Shown here: positions 43,742 to 52,918 of the stretch, piece by piece
How the letters are laid out: every line of letters begins with the position of its first letter
Position numbering within the stretch: position 1 is the stretch's first letter
Assembly (NCBI RefSeq): GCF_001552735.1
Contig: NZ_BCRT01000018.1
Span: forward strand, 57,618-121,617
From: Sanguibacter suarezii NBRC 16159
GTDB taxonomy: Bacteria > Actinomycetota > Actinomycetes > Actinomycetales > Cellulomonadaceae
DNA length: 64,000 bases
Direction of reading: 5' to 3'
Notes under the pieces: generated by a model
Seen by the model: only the letters and a program-made list of their open reading frames with translations
What the model was told of the DNA's origin: nothing
The model's database searches: none
Made by a program: the position numbers and the translations under genes

Positions 43742-45136
43742 TCATCCGACGCAGCTCGTCCAGTCCACCCATCTGGACCCGTCATAGTACTGGGCACCGG
43801 TCACGCTGCGTTCGCTCGAGCTGTTGTCGTAGCGCACCCCGAGACCGACGCCGATCTCGCCGCTGGCGTCGATCCCGAAGGCGGTGTTCGAGCTGCCTGT
43901 CACGTCCTGGCGGAACACCTCTCCCCGCTCGAGGGACGCGTCCACGAGTCGCTGCAGCGCACTCAACGCCGGGATGTCGACCGCCGGGCCGGAGCTCGGG
44001 GGGTACCGGTACTGCGACGGGAGCGTGCTCACACCCGAGGCCCGCAGCAGGTCATAGGCGATGCGCGCGCTCTCGGAGTCGGTGAGGTCGACGGAGGCGT
44101 TGAGCACCACTCCCCCAGCCGTGCCGCCGTTGGCGACGCTGTTGAACAGCACGTGGGCGTCGTACCCCGCCTCGCCGTAGGCGGCAGTCTCGAAGGACAC
44201 GTTGGTCAGGTACTCGCCGTCCGGTGAGATCGTCACCGCCAGCACGCCGCTGATCTCCCCGGACGCGCTCGCCTCGCTCAGCCCCTGGCGGATGTCCGCT
44301 GACCCGTCGTAGGTGGCTGAGTAGTACACCGTGGTCTCGTTGGTCTTCGTGTCGTACTTCGCGCCCAGCTCGACCGCCGCGCCGATGCCGGCGGTCCCCG
44401 CACCCTCGATGCCTACCGCGGAGGCGCTGAGATTGCCCTTCACCCCTGCGGCGAACATGTACTCCGTCGGTGCCGGGGGAACGTAGTCGGGTCCGCCGAA
44501 CAGGTTCTTCCCTGCCTCGAACAGCTCCTTCACCGGACCGACGACCGGCGTGGTGGCGTTCGCGATCTTGCGGTCGAAGAAGTCGACGAGCTTCTGCGCG
44601 TCGCCGGCGTTGTCGAAGGTCCAGGCTGCGCCGCCGGTTGCTGTCAGCCCGGCCCCGCCACCGGCCTGCACGAGGCCACCGACCTTCTTGTCGTCGATGG
44701 TGAGACCGACACCGCCACCAGCACCGAACCCGATGCCCAAGGCGGCCTGAGCGTCGGCGGTGACCCTGTACGTGCCGTCGGACATGGTCTCCAGGGTGAC
44801 GCTCCCACCCTGGTCCAGGTCGGCGACGACGGTGACCCCGATCGACCGGCTCGTCGTGGTCGTGGTGACCACGCACGCGTCGTCGGGCTCGCGGTCGGAG
44901 GCGAGCGGAGGAGGCGTCGAGCACGACGTCCCGAACCAGGAGAAGGCGCGGCACAAGAGGTTCTCGTACTGGGCTCCCAGCACTCCCGAGCCTGCTGCGA
45001 TGGCCAGGGCGCTGATGAACAGGACGATGACCATGATGATCCCGGCCAGCTCCGCCGAGGCGGCGCCTCGCTCGTCCCCTCCACGTCTGCGCGCCGCACC
45101 CTGCGGTGGTGCGGGCGCCGGAGTCGGCCGGCTCAT
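43742..45136 (-). CDS. Large surface protein with class-III pseudopilin N-terminus
   Basis: The 464-residue protein has a short basic leader ending DERG, then AASAE followed by a hydrophobic helix (30-48). Gly24 with Glu29 at +5 is the prepilin peptidase rule for Tad-type pilins. The rest is a large extracellular region, rich in Gly, Ala, Thr and Ser, with alternating hydrophobic strands that suggest a beta structure, and Cys residues at 62, 72 and near the C-terminus. No known domain is recognised. The ATG overlaps the upstream gene by 4 nt. It may be a pilus tip or adhesin component. Confidence 0.75.
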   Translation of the reverse strand: MSRPTPAPAPPQGAARRRGGDERGAASAELAGIIMVIVLFISALAIAAGSGVLGAQYENLLCRAFSWFGTSCSTPPPLASDREPDDACVVTTTTTSRSIGVTVVADLDQGGSVTLETMSDGTYRVTADAQAALGIGFGAGGGVGLTIDDKKVGGLVQAGGGAGLTATGGAAWTFDNAGDAQKLVDFFDRKIANATTPVVGPVKELFEAGKNLFGGPDYVPPAPTEYMFAAGVKGNLSASAVGIEGAGTAGIGAAVELGAKYDTKTNETTVYYSATYDGSADIRQGLSEASASGEISGVLAVTISPDGEYLTNVSFETAAYGEAGYDAHVLFNSVANGGTAGGVVLNASVDLTDSESARIAYDLLRASGVSTLPSQYRYPPSSGPAVDIPALSALQRLVDASLERGEVFRQDVTGSSNTAFGIDASGEIGVGLGVRYDNSSSERSVTGAQYYDGSRWVDWTSCVG

Positions 45137-46746
45137 GACGTCACCGGGATGTCGGTCAGGCGGAAGGGAGGGCGGATGGCGCGGTAGGCCGCGTCAGCCA
45201 AGGGGTTGAAGAGGTCCAGGGTGACCTGGTCAGCTGCGGGACCGGCCGCTGCGAGCGGCCACACGACGGTCCCGACGTAGGTGCCCCCGGCGGGCAGCGC
45301 CTCGCGCATGTTGAACTCCGTGACCGGCCGCCGGGGCTCCCCGACCTCGCTGCCCGCCGGCAGGTAGTCCACCGGCGAGAAGCGCTGGTCTCCTGCCACC
45401 AGGGTGAGGTTGACGGGCGAGTACATCTGTGACGGTGCGACGTCTCCGCGCACGCTCCGGATGCCACCCAGCGCGAACATCTCCCCCGGGGCGGAGACCG
45501 TCCCGGCGACATGGTCGATGCGGACCTCGCCCACGAGCAGCTGACCGCGACGACGGACCTCACTCAAGGCCACGTGGACCTGCGCGTCTCCCTGCCCCGT
45601 CAGCGTCACGCCGTCCCCGCCGGGGGCGGTGGGACCCTCGCTGTCCGGGAGGGCAAAGTCTGTGGCGACCGGCGCCGGCGGCGCCGGGACGTCAGGCACG
45701 AAGACGAGCTCGACCCGGCGGTTGAGCGCACGGTCGGTGTCGGAGGTCCCGGGGGCTCGCAGCTCGGACTCCCCGCGTCCCTCGACCGTGACGGTGTAGG
45801 GGCTCAGGTCGACGAGGGTGCCCATGTGGTCTGCCACGGACTGCGCGCGCCGCACGGAGAGGTCCTGGTTGTAGGCCTCTTCGCCGACGTCGTCGGTGTG
45901 ACCGATCACGGTGAGCTCGCCGCCGGCGTACCCGCTGAACTGCGTGGCCGCCGAGGTCAGCGCGGCGTCGGCGCCGCTGGTGATCGTGGCCTGGTCGACG
46001 TCGAAGAGGACGTCCGCGCTGACGTTGATCACCACCTGCTCGGGGGTCACGCGCGTGTCGACCGCACCGTCGACGGAGACCTGGAAGGTGTCCAAGGGCG
46101 CGACGTGCGTCGTCACGGCCGACGGGTCGGTCACGAGGTCCTCGAGCGCAGCGGTCACCGAGGTGCCGAGCTCGGAGGCGTCGTCGAGCCCGTCGAGGTC
46201 GACGACGGGGACGTCGGCGACCAGGCCGGCGAAGGGCACGAGGACGTCGACGGTCGCTGCCTGGCGGGCACCGAAGATCACGTGCATGGCCAACGGGTCA
46301 TCCTGGCCGACTGTCAGCGATCCGGTGGTGTACAGCGCCCGGTCGGCGGTCGCGCTGTCCTCGACGGTCATGTTCTCGGCATCGAGAAGACGCACTCCGT
46401 GCGCTCCCGGGTGGAGCCCGCCCCAGAGCACGCTGATGTTCACCGGGTCACCGGTCGGTGCGCGCGTGACGTCGACCGCAGTGATCGGCAGGACCGCCAG
46501 GTCGCCGTCGTTGACGAGCGGCCCGACCGTGTACTCGATGTCCCGCGTACCGACTCTCGTCTCCAGCACGACGCCCTCGCCGTCTCCGGAGTCAGGCTCG
46601 GCGGAGGCTGACGGGGTGGCGCTGGCCGACGCCGAGCTCGTCGGCTGCTGCTCGGCCTCCGCGTCCTCGGGGGTGCATGCGGTCACGGTGAGCAGACAGG
46701 CGACCACGCCTGTGACGGCGATGGCTTCTCTGGTCCTTCTTCGCAT
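45133..46746 (-). CDS. OmpA-domain lipoprotein of the Tad locus
   Basis: The 537-residue protein has a lipoprotein signal with lipobox LTVTAC (Cys24), a Ser/Ala-rich linker, a domain with alternating strands, and an OmpA/MotB-type peptidoglycan-binding domain (about 235-355): DVLFDVDQATIT, VIGHTDDVGEEAYNQDLSVRRAQSV and DRALNRRVELVF. A C-terminal domain of about 175 residues follows. It probably anchors an envelope complex to the cell wall. In Tad systems of diderms OmpA-like proteins are accessory; finding one in a monoderm locus is notable. Confidence 0.85.
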   Translation of the reverse strand: MRRRTREAIAVTGVVACLLTVTACTPEDAEAEQQPTSSASASATPSASAEPDSGDGEGVVLETRVGTRDIEYTVGPLVNDGDLAVLPITAVDVTRAPTGDPVNISVLWGGLHPGAHGVRLLDAENMTVEDSATADRALYTTGSLTVGQDDPLAMHVIFGARQAATVDVLVPFAGLVADVPVVDLDGLDDASELGTSVTAALEDLVTDPSAVTTHVAPLDTFQVSVDGAVDTRVTPEQVVINVSADVLFDVDQATITSGADAALTSAATQFSGYAGGELTVIGHTDDVGEEAYNQDLSVRRAQSVADHMGTLVDLSPYTVTVEGRGESELRAPGTSDTDRALNRRVELVFVPDVPAPPAPVATDFALPDSEGPTAPGGDGVTLTGQGDAQVHVALSEVRRRGQLLVGEVRIDHVAGTVSAPGEMFALGGIRSVRGDVAPSQMYSPVNLTLVAGDQRFSPVDYLPAGSEVGEPRRPVTEFNMREALPAGGTYVGTVVWPLAAAGPAADQVTLDLFNPLADAAYRAIRPPFRLTDIPVTS

Positions 46747-46779
46747 GGCATCCCTCGGGTGTGATGGTGTCGCAGGGCA

Positions 46780-47517
46780 CTAGCTGCCGACGAGCCTGGT
46801 CGACATCGCGAAGGATGCGTCCACGCCGTCAGGAATCTCGTAGGGCGGTTCTTCGGGTGGTTCGGGTGCAGGGGCCGGGTCCTCACCGGCTCCCGGGTCC
46901 TCGGGACCCGCCTCGACAGTGGGCTCCGGCTCGGGGGCCGGCGGGGCACTCACCACGCACCGACCGTCGATCCGGATGCCGATCACCCCGCCGCTCAGGC
47001 ACAGCCCGCGATCGAAGTCGAGGGCGGCGGTGGCCGTGGAGTACACGTGCTGCCCCGTCTCGGGGACCGCCTCGAGCGAGCGCACCTTGACCGCCACGGT
47101 CCCCGCCCTGGCGTCCACGGTGAAGTCCACCAGCACCGAGTCGTTGCGGGCGGCGAAGGTGGCGGCCGTCTCGCTCATGCCGACGGGCCGGTAGGAACCG
47201 ACGCTGCGACCCAGCAGAGACCAGAAGGCCTCGTCGTCGCTCGCGTCCAGCGCGTGGGAGTAGGTCTCCTTCAGGGAGTCGCGCCACAGCCCCGCAGCGG
47301 CGAGCGCCGCGGCGTCGGCCGCCGTGGAGGCGGTCCGTCGGTCCACCACCGCAGCGCCGAGCGGGATCATGAACGCGAGCGTGACGAAGACCAGGACGAG
47401 CACGGCGGCGACGAGGAAGACCGTCACGCTCCCGCGCTCCCCCTCGGCTGACGCCGCCAGCCGTCCAGCAAGCAGCCTGCGGCTACCTGCTGGACGACGT
47501 GCGGGACGGTCGATCAC
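46780..47517 (-). CDS. TadG-like pilus assembly protein
   Basis: The 245-residue protein has a TadE/TadG-type N-terminus GERGSVTVFLVAAVLVLVF (28-46), then DRRTASTAADAAALAAAG, typical of TadG N-termini in Actinobacteria. The C-terminal 50 residues are a Pro/Glu-rich linker-like region ending in a short folded tail. Position +5 after Gly29 is Phe, not Glu, so it is probably not cleaved like a pilin. Start is GTG at 47517, overlapping the flp stop by 4 nt. Confidence 0.8.
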   Translation of the reverse strand: MIDRPARRPAGSRRLLAGRLAASAEGERGSVTVFLVAAVLVLVFVTLAFMIPLGAAVVDRRTASTAADAAALAAAGLWRDSLKETYSHALDASDDEAFWSLLGRSVGSYRPVGMSETAATFAARNDSVLVDFTVDARAGTVAVKVRSLEAVPETGQHVYSTATAALDFDRGLCLSGGVIGIRIDGRCVVSAPPAPEPEPTVEAGPEDPGAGEDPAPAPEPPEEPPYEIPDGVDASFAMSTRLVGS

Positions 47518-47747
47518 GAACCGATCTTGCCGATCGCCTCGGTGATCTTGCCGATGATCGCCTCGCCGAGACCGGTGAAGCTCAGGGCCACGAGGGCGGC
47601 GATGATAGCGACGATGACGAAGATGATGCCGGCGTACTCGGCCGAGGCCTGTCCGCGCTCCTTGTTGTCGCCTCCGACAGCACCGACGACGTATCCCACG
47701 ACGGCGATACGGAGGGCGACGGCCTTGGCCTGCATGACGTTCAGCAT
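47514..47747 (-). CDS. flp: Flp-family type IVb pilin
   Basis: The 77-residue prepilin has a 32-residue leader ending KERG, then QASAEYAGIIFVIVAIIAAL. Gly32 and Glu37-Tyr38 are the Flp processing motif; the mature pilin would be 45 residues. The leader itself contains a hydrophobic run (about 8-25), longer than usual. AAGGAG lies 6 nt before the ATG. It follows a 160-nt gap after the response regulator gene, probably holding its own promoter (TAGCGT near 47818 is -10-like). It is the probable major pilus subunit. Confidence 0.88.
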   Translation of the reverse strand: MLNVMQAKAVALRIAVVGYVVGAVGGDNKERGQASAEYAGIIFVIVAIIAALVALSFTGLGEAIIGKITEAIGKIGS

Positions 47748-47907
47748 GAGTGCTCCTTGGTGTGGTCGATCAGAAGTTCGTGAGCCGGGACCGGACTGGT
47801 CTGGCCTGATGAGATGACGCTACGGAGACCGCCCGCCCCCTCACCAGGGCCAGACGCCCCTGCTGGCGCCCCAAGATCCGCCGGGGCGGCCCGTCCGCAG
47901 GGCGGCG

Positions 47908-48546
47908 TCACAGGGGTGGCCCCTCCCCCTCGAGCCACAGCACGATCGCCTCCGACCGGTTGTGGACGCCGATCTTGGCGTAGGCGGAGTTGAGGTAGTT
48001 CTTGACGGTCCGTGGGGAGAGGAAGTGCTCCCGGGCGATGTCCGCGTTGTCCAGGCCGCGGGCCGCAGCGTCCATCACCTCGATCTCACGCGCCGTGAGC
48101 TTGCTGCGCAGCGCGGCGTTGCCCGCGGGGCGGGGTGCCGCCGGGCCTGAGACGGTCATGAACGCCACCGCTTCCTTGCTGAGCACCATCCCGCCGGCGT
48201 GGCAGGTGCGAATCGCTCCGGCCAGCTGGTCGACGGTGATCTGCCCGTGCACGAGGTACCCCAGGGCGCCGCCGGTCAGCGCCGCCCGGATGATCTCCGG
48301 CTCGTCGGAGTGCGTCAGCATGAGGACACGGGCGGTCGCGGCGATCTCGACGAGGACGTCGAGCCCTGACCGGCGCGGCATGCGCACGTCCAGGAGCACG
48401 ACGTCGGGCCGGTCGCTCTGGGTGATCTCCAGGGCCTGGACGCCGTCGACCGCCTCGATGACCTCGGTGACGTCACCGATCTGCTCGAGGATCGCCCTCA
48501 CCCCGAGCCTGACGATCGCGTTGTCGTCGGCGACGAGCACCTTCAC
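47908..48546 (-). CDS. NarL/FixJ-type response regulator in the Tad locus
   Basis: The 212-residue protein has a receiver domain with phospho-acceptor Asp53 (VVLLDVRMPRRSG) and a C-terminal LuxR HTH (LTAREIEVMDAAARGLDNADIAREH and TVKNYLNSAYAKIG). Start is GTG at 48546, overlapping the kinase stop by 4 nt (GTGA), so the pair is coupled. It lies directly upstream of flp, making the pilin promoter the obvious target. Confidence 0.88.
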   Translation of the reverse strand: MKVLVADDNAIVRLGVRAILEQIGDVTEVIEAVDGVQALEITQSDRPDVVLLDVRMPRRSGLDVLVEIAATARVLMLTHSDEPEIIRAALTGGALGYLVHGQITVDQLAGAIRTCHAGGMVLSKEAVAFMTVSGPAAPRPAGNAALRSKLTAREIEVMDAAARGLDNADIAREHFLSPRTVKNYLNSAYAKIGVHNRSEAIVLWLEGEGPPL

Positions 48547-49802
48547 CGTCCCACCTCCTTCTCCAGCAGCTGCTCAGCGCCGCGGAGCAGCGGCATCTCG
48601 ACCACGACGGAGGTCCCCGACGGGGTCGTCGTCCGCGACGTCAGGCGAAGGCTCCCGTCGAGCTCACGCACCCGTTCCTGGACCCCGATGAGGCCGTAGT
48701 GCCCACCGAGCGCGAGCTTGCCGACGTCGATCTCCTGACCTCCCAGGTGGGCGATGCCACGACCGTCGTCACTGACCGTCAGTCGGACGAGCGTGTCGTC
48801 GAGCTCGAGGGTGACCGACACCCGGTGGGGCTGCGCGTGCCTCCAGGAGTTCTCGAGCAGCTCGCCCAGCACCCGCACCGTCGCCCACGAGACGTCGGCA
48901 GGCACGCTGACGTGGTCGTCGTCGTCCGGGGCTGCGACGTCCACCGGGATGCCGCTGCGCTCCTGCCACACGGTCACCTCGAGACGGACGGCCGCAGCGA
49001 GGGACTCGTGGGACAGGGCACGCAGACCGGACAAGATCTCCCGGGTGTCGAGGATCGCTTCGTCGCACGCCTCGTGGATGAGGACGGCGCGCCCCACGTG
49101 CGCGGAGCGGTCGCGCTCCAGGGAGACGGCGAGCGACTTCGCCAGCAGGCTCACCCCGTGCACGGTCTTGGCGAGGCTGTCGTGCATCTCTCGGGCCAGC
49201 AGCACCCGCTCCGAGAGAGCCGCCTGCTCGGCCTTGCGGCTGACCAGGTGCAGCGCCATCTGAGCCTGAGAGCGCATGGTCTCTCCGAGCCGGTGCCCGA
49301 GCCAGGCGACCCCGAGCCCGGCGGGCACGAGGAAGAGGGCGTCCATCCACACGTCCGCTGAGATCAACCAGTCCCAGACCAGCAGGCAGCCGGCCGCGCC
49401 CAGGGCGAGTCCCACCCCGATGCGCGGTCCCAGCAGCAGTGCCCACAAGGCGATGGAGACGACCAGGTAGGTGGACTGCAGGTAGACCTGGTCGGTCGCG
49501 GTGCGGACGAACATCGACACGATGACCGTCATGAGGACGTCGCACAGCAGGAGGGTCCTGGAGTGCATGAGCTCCGTGCCGCGCGCCTGCCAGTACCGCA
49601 GCGGGAACCAGCTGAAGGGGATGGCGAGCAGCACGATGAGGATCTCCCACCCGGCCCACCCGGCGGCCGCGCTGATCACCGTCATGGCCAGGGTGGCCAG
49701 GCGTGCGTCGCACAGGATGCCGACCACCCGCGAGAACACCCGGTTCTCGATGTCGACGATCTCGACGGCGTGGGCCTCCACGCGCGGATCAGCCGAAGAC
49801 AT
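48543..49802 (-). CDS. Sensor histidine kinase in the Tad locus
   Basis: The 419-residue protein has about five or six hydrophobic segments over 38-168 and little extracellular sequence. A HisKA_3-type dimerisation domain with His207 (LAREMHDSLAKTVHG) and an HATPase domain (GELLENSWRHAQ, DDGRGIAH, GHYGLIGVQERV) follow. It resembles DesK/NarX-type kinases. Its start overlaps the tadC end by 14 nt, so it is transcribed with the pilus genes. The signal is unknown. Confidence 0.87.
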   Translation of the reverse strand: MSSADPRVEAHAVEIVDIENRVFSRVVGILCDARLATLAMTVISAAAGWAGWEILIVLLAIPFSWFPLRYWQARGTELMHSRTLLLCDVLMTVIVSMFVRTATDQVYLQSTYLVVSIALWALLLGPRIGVGLALGAAGCLLVWDWLISADVWMDALFLVPAGLGVAWLGHRLGETMRSQAQMALHLVSRKAEQAALSERVLLAREMHDSLAKTVHGVSLLAKSLAVSLERDRSAHVGRAVLIHEACDEAILDTREILSGLRALSHESLAAAVRLEVTVWQERSGIPVDVAAPDDDDHVSVPADVSWATVRVLGELLENSWRHAQPHRVSVTLELDDTLVRLTVSDDGRGIAHLGGQEIDVGKLALGGHYGLIGVQERVRELDGSLRLTSRTTTPSGTSVVVEMPLLRGAEQLLEKEVGR

Positions 49803-50676
49803 TGGAGAACATCTCCATGTTCGAGATGAGCATCCCGCTCATCATGAGGATCAGAGCGCCCGGCACGATCGTCATGGTCACCACGAGGGAGACCTTGGGC
49901 GCAGCCTTCGCCGCGGCCTGGCGCACCTCTTGCGCTCGCTTGCGGCGCACCTCGGAGGAGATGTCACGCAGCGCGTCGGCGATGGGCACACCGAGCTCAG
50001 CGGCCTGCAGGAGCGCGGTGACGAAGGTGCCGACGCTCTCGGACTGGGTCCGGTCACGGATGCCGATGAACGCGTCCCGGCGCGAGACGCCCATGGCCAT
50101 CTCGTGGATGGCGACAGACATCTCCTCCCCCAGCGGCCCGTCGTGGAAGGCACCGACCCGCTCGATGGCCTGCTGGAAGGACAGCCCGGCGCTCACGGTG
50201 ACACCCAGGACGTCGAGGAAGTCGGGCAGGTCACGGCTGATGTCGGCGCGGCGGGTGGCCGCGACCGCCCGCAGCCAGACCTCCATCCAGAAGGCGAAGA
50301 GCAGCGCGATGAGCACGCCGAGGAAGGCCTGCCCCAGCAGCGTGAAGAACACCGCGCAGACCAGCCCGAGCACCGTGAACCCAGCCTGACGCTGCATGAA
50401 GGTGCTCACGGTGAGCTTCTCCGGGCGTCCCGCCCTGCGCAGCCGGGTCTCCAGCCCCCGGAGCCGGCGGGGACCGTAGATGGTCATGAGCAGGCGTTGG
50501 AACCTGGCGCCCACGGTGTCGACGAAGGTCGTCAGGCCGCTGGCCTTGACGTCGTCGTCGGCGCCCGAGCCGGCGACGGCGGGAAGACCCTCGACCGCCT
50601 CTGACCGCACGAGCCTGAGGCCGTAGCCGCCCAGCCCGACCAGCAAGGCTGCGCACAGCCCGAGCAGCAGCGCCAT
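49789..50676 (-). CDS. tadC: Tad platform protein, TadC-like (type II secretion F family)
   Basis: The 295-residue membrane protein has an N-terminal helix, a pair of central helices (about 95-135), a cytoplasmic T2SSF domain (ISRDLPDFLDVLGVTVSAGLSFQQAIERV) and a C-terminal helix. It pairs with TadB as inner-membrane platform for TadA. ATG 50676 (TGATG with the tadB stop) is chosen; GTG 50679 is possible. Confidence 0.87.
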   Translation of the reverse strand: MALLLGLCAALLVGLGGYGLRLVRSEAVEGLPAVAGSGADDDVKASGLTTFVDTVGARFQRLLMTIYGPRRLRGLETRLRRAGRPEKLTVSTFMQRQAGFTVLGLVCAVFFTLLGQAFLGVLIALLFAFWMEVWLRAVAATRRADISRDLPDFLDVLGVTVSAGLSFQQAIERVGAFHDGPLGEEMSVAIHEMAMGVSRRDAFIGIRDRTQSESVGTFVTALLQAAELGVPIADALRDISSEVRRKRAQEVRQAAAKAAPKVSLVVTMTIVPGALILMMSGMLISNMEMFSNVFG

Positions 50677-51605
50677 CACACGTCCACCTTCGTGAAGACC
50701 TTCATCATCCAGAACCCCAGGGCGAAGAACCCGCCCGCGACCACGAGGGCGATCTGCCCCAGCAGCATCGACGCCATCTGGTCGAGGACTCCGGGGGCGA
50801 GGACATTGAGCAGCAGGACGGAGGCGACGGCGATGCCCAGCACCGCGTACCCGCCGAAGATGCTCCCCATGACGACGGTGCGCACCTCCCGGCGTAGCTC
50901 CTTGCGATCGTCCAGGGTCGTGGCGATCGCGCTCAGGGCCGTCACCAGCGCACCGCCGGAGCGGGCCTGGATGACGATCGTCTGCATGAGCACCGTCAGC
51001 TCGCGCGAGGGCAGCCGTGCGGCGAGGTTGCGCAGGGCCTGCTCGAGCTCACGGCCCACGGCGAGCTGGCCGACGACCGTGGCCAGCTCGGTCGCGGCAG
51101 GCTCTGCCATCTCTCGGGAGGCCATCTCCAGCCCGCGGCGCACCGACAGGCCTGCTGCGGCCGCGTTCGCCAGCAGCCGGGCGAGCTCGGGCAGCTGGGC
51201 GATGAACTCCTCAATCCGCTTCAGCCTCCGGTGCTCCAGCCACCGGGAGAAGGCCAGCGGCACGGCCACGGCGATGACGATCGAGGCGATCCGACCGAAC
51301 AGGGGGTAGGCGATCGCGACCGCGACCGCCGTCGACGTCATGACCCTGGCCACGAAGCCGAGCACGGACCACGACAGCCCGGCGCCGGCCAACGAGGCCT
51401 GCAGCCGGCTGCCACGGCGCGAGCGACGCAGCGACGCGTCGAAGCGGGTCGCCAGGCCGCGGATCGGACGACGCGGCTGCGATCCCGCGGCGTCGACGAT
51501 GTCCCGCTGCGTCGCGGCGTGGTCAATGAAGGTCGAGACGGCCCACAGCATGAGCGCCAGGGTGACCAGCAGCGCGAGGATGATGGCGTCGATGGTCCCG
51601 ATCAT
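50676..51605 (-). CDS. tadB: Tad platform protein, TadB-like (type II secretion F family)
   Basis: The 309-residue membrane protein has an N-terminal helix (8-27), central helices (about 80-120), a T2SSF domain (IEEFIAQLPELARLLANAAAAGLSVRRGLEMA) and two C-terminal helices. It forms the pilus platform with TadC. The ATG overlaps the tadA stop by 4 nt. Confidence 0.88.
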   Translation of the reverse strand: MIGTIDAIILALLVTLALMLWAVSTFIDHAATQRDIVDAAGSQPRRPIRGLATRFDASLRRSRRGSRLQASLAGAGLSWSVLGFVARVMTSTAVAVAIAYPLFGRIASIVIAVAVPLAFSRWLEHRRLKRIEEFIAQLPELARLLANAAAAGLSVRRGLEMASREMAEPAATELATVVGQLAVGRELEQALRNLAARLPSRELTVLMQTIVIQARSGGALVTALSAIATTLDDRKELRREVRTVVMGSIFGGYAVLGIAVASVLLLNVLAPGVLDQMASMLLGQIALVVAGGFFALGFWMMKVFTKVDV

Positions 51606-52918
51606 GGGTGCCCAGCGTTCATCGCGGCGTATACGGCGGGGACGGGCTCGCCCGCGACGCGGAGCCGTTCCCGTAGCGCGTCCGGGACCAGACCGTGGGA
51701 GAAGGAGCCCGGGGTCTCCGGGGCCGACCCGAAGGGCGGGGGCACGAAGCTGCTGATCGTCTCCAGGCGGTAGTCCTCGCGACGGGCGGACACGAGCGCC
51801 CGCACCTCGCTGACCCGGCGGGAGCCGTCCGACCCGCGCTCGAGGTGGATGATGACGTCGATGGCCGAGTTGATCTGGTCGCGGAGCGTGTCGACAGGGA
51901 GGTCGAGGTCGCTCATGGACGCGAGGGTCTCGAGCCGTCCCAGCGCGTCGGCTGCACCGTTGGCGTGCACCGTGGTCAGCGACCCCTCGTGCCCGGTGTT
52001 CATCGCCTGCAGCATGTCGAGGGTCTCACCGCCGCGGACCTCACCGACGACGATGCGGTCCGGGCGCATGCGCAAGGAGTTGCGGACGAGGTCACGGATG
52101 GTCACCGACCCGGCGCCCTCCACGTTCGCCGGGCGGGACTCCAGGCGCACCACGTGCTCCTGCTGCAGCGACAGCTCGGCCGCGTCCTCGATCGTGACGA
52201 TGCGTTCGCTGCCCGGGATCAGGCCGGAGAGCGCGTTGAGGAAGGTCGTCTTTCCCGAGCCGGTCCCGCCCGAGACGAGGATGTTGCACCGGGACCGCAC
52301 GAGCGCGCCCAGCAGCAGAGACAGGGGCTCGTCCAGGGCGCCGCGCTGGATCAGGTCGGCGAGGCGGAAGGGGGTGGGGAACCGGCGGATCGTCATGGTC
52401 GGCCCGTCGAGGGCGAGCGGCGGGATGATGACGTTGACGCGCTCACCGGTGGCCAGGCGCGCGTCGACCATCGGGCTCGACTCGTCCACGCGTCTGTTGA
52501 CCGTCGAGACGATGCGGTCGATGGTCTGGTACAGGTGCTGCTCGGAGGCGAACCGCGCGCTCACGCGCTCGATCTTGCCGCGTCGTTCGACGAAGATGTC
52601 GTCCGGACCGTTGACCATGATCTCGGTGATCGTGTCGTCGGCGAGCAGGCTCTCCAGGACGCCCAGGCCGATCGACTCGTCGACGATGCGCTGGATGAGC
52701 TGGGCGCGCTCACGGGTGGAGAGCACCGGACCCTCGTAGGACAACAGCCTGCCGAGGATCCGCTCGAGCCGCGCGCGCCGTTGCGGCGCCTCCAGCGCGG
52801 AGAGCTCCTCGAGGTCGATCTCCTCCAGGAGACGCTCGCGGAAGCGCGAGACCAGGTCGTCCGACTCTGCGGCCCCGGCGTCGCGGGTAGCCAATCTGTC
52901 ACGTAGTCCCACGGTCAC
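51602..52918 (-). CDS. tadA: Tad secretion ATPase TadA/CpaF
   Basis: The 438-residue ATPase has Walker A GGTGSGKT (217-224), Asp-box VTIEDAAEL, Walker-B-like DRIVVGEVRGGE and His-box TGHEGSLTTVHAN, all typical of type II/IV secretion ATPases of the CpaF group. It powers Flp pilus assembly. GTG at 52918 overlaps the upstream tadE stop by 4 nt (GTGA), fixing the start. Confidence 0.93.
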   Translation of the reverse strand: MTVGLRDRLATRDAGAAESDDLVSRFRERLLEEIDLEELSALEAPQRRARLERILGRLLSYEGPVLSTRERAQLIQRIVDESIGLGVLESLLADDTITEIMVNGPDDIFVERRGKIERVSARFASEQHLYQTIDRIVSTVNRRVDESSPMVDARLATGERVNVIIPPLALDGPTMTIRRFPTPFRLADLIQRGALDEPLSLLLGALVRSRCNILVSGGTGSGKTTFLNALSGLIPGSERIVTIEDAAELSLQQEHVVRLESRPANVEGAGSVTIRDLVRNSLRMRPDRIVVGEVRGGETLDMLQAMNTGHEGSLTTVHANGAADALGRLETLASMSDLDLPVDTLRDQINSAIDVIIHLERGSDGSRRVSEVRALVSARREDYRLETISSFVPPPFGSAPETPGSFSHGLVPDALRERLRVAGEPVPAVYAAMNAGHP

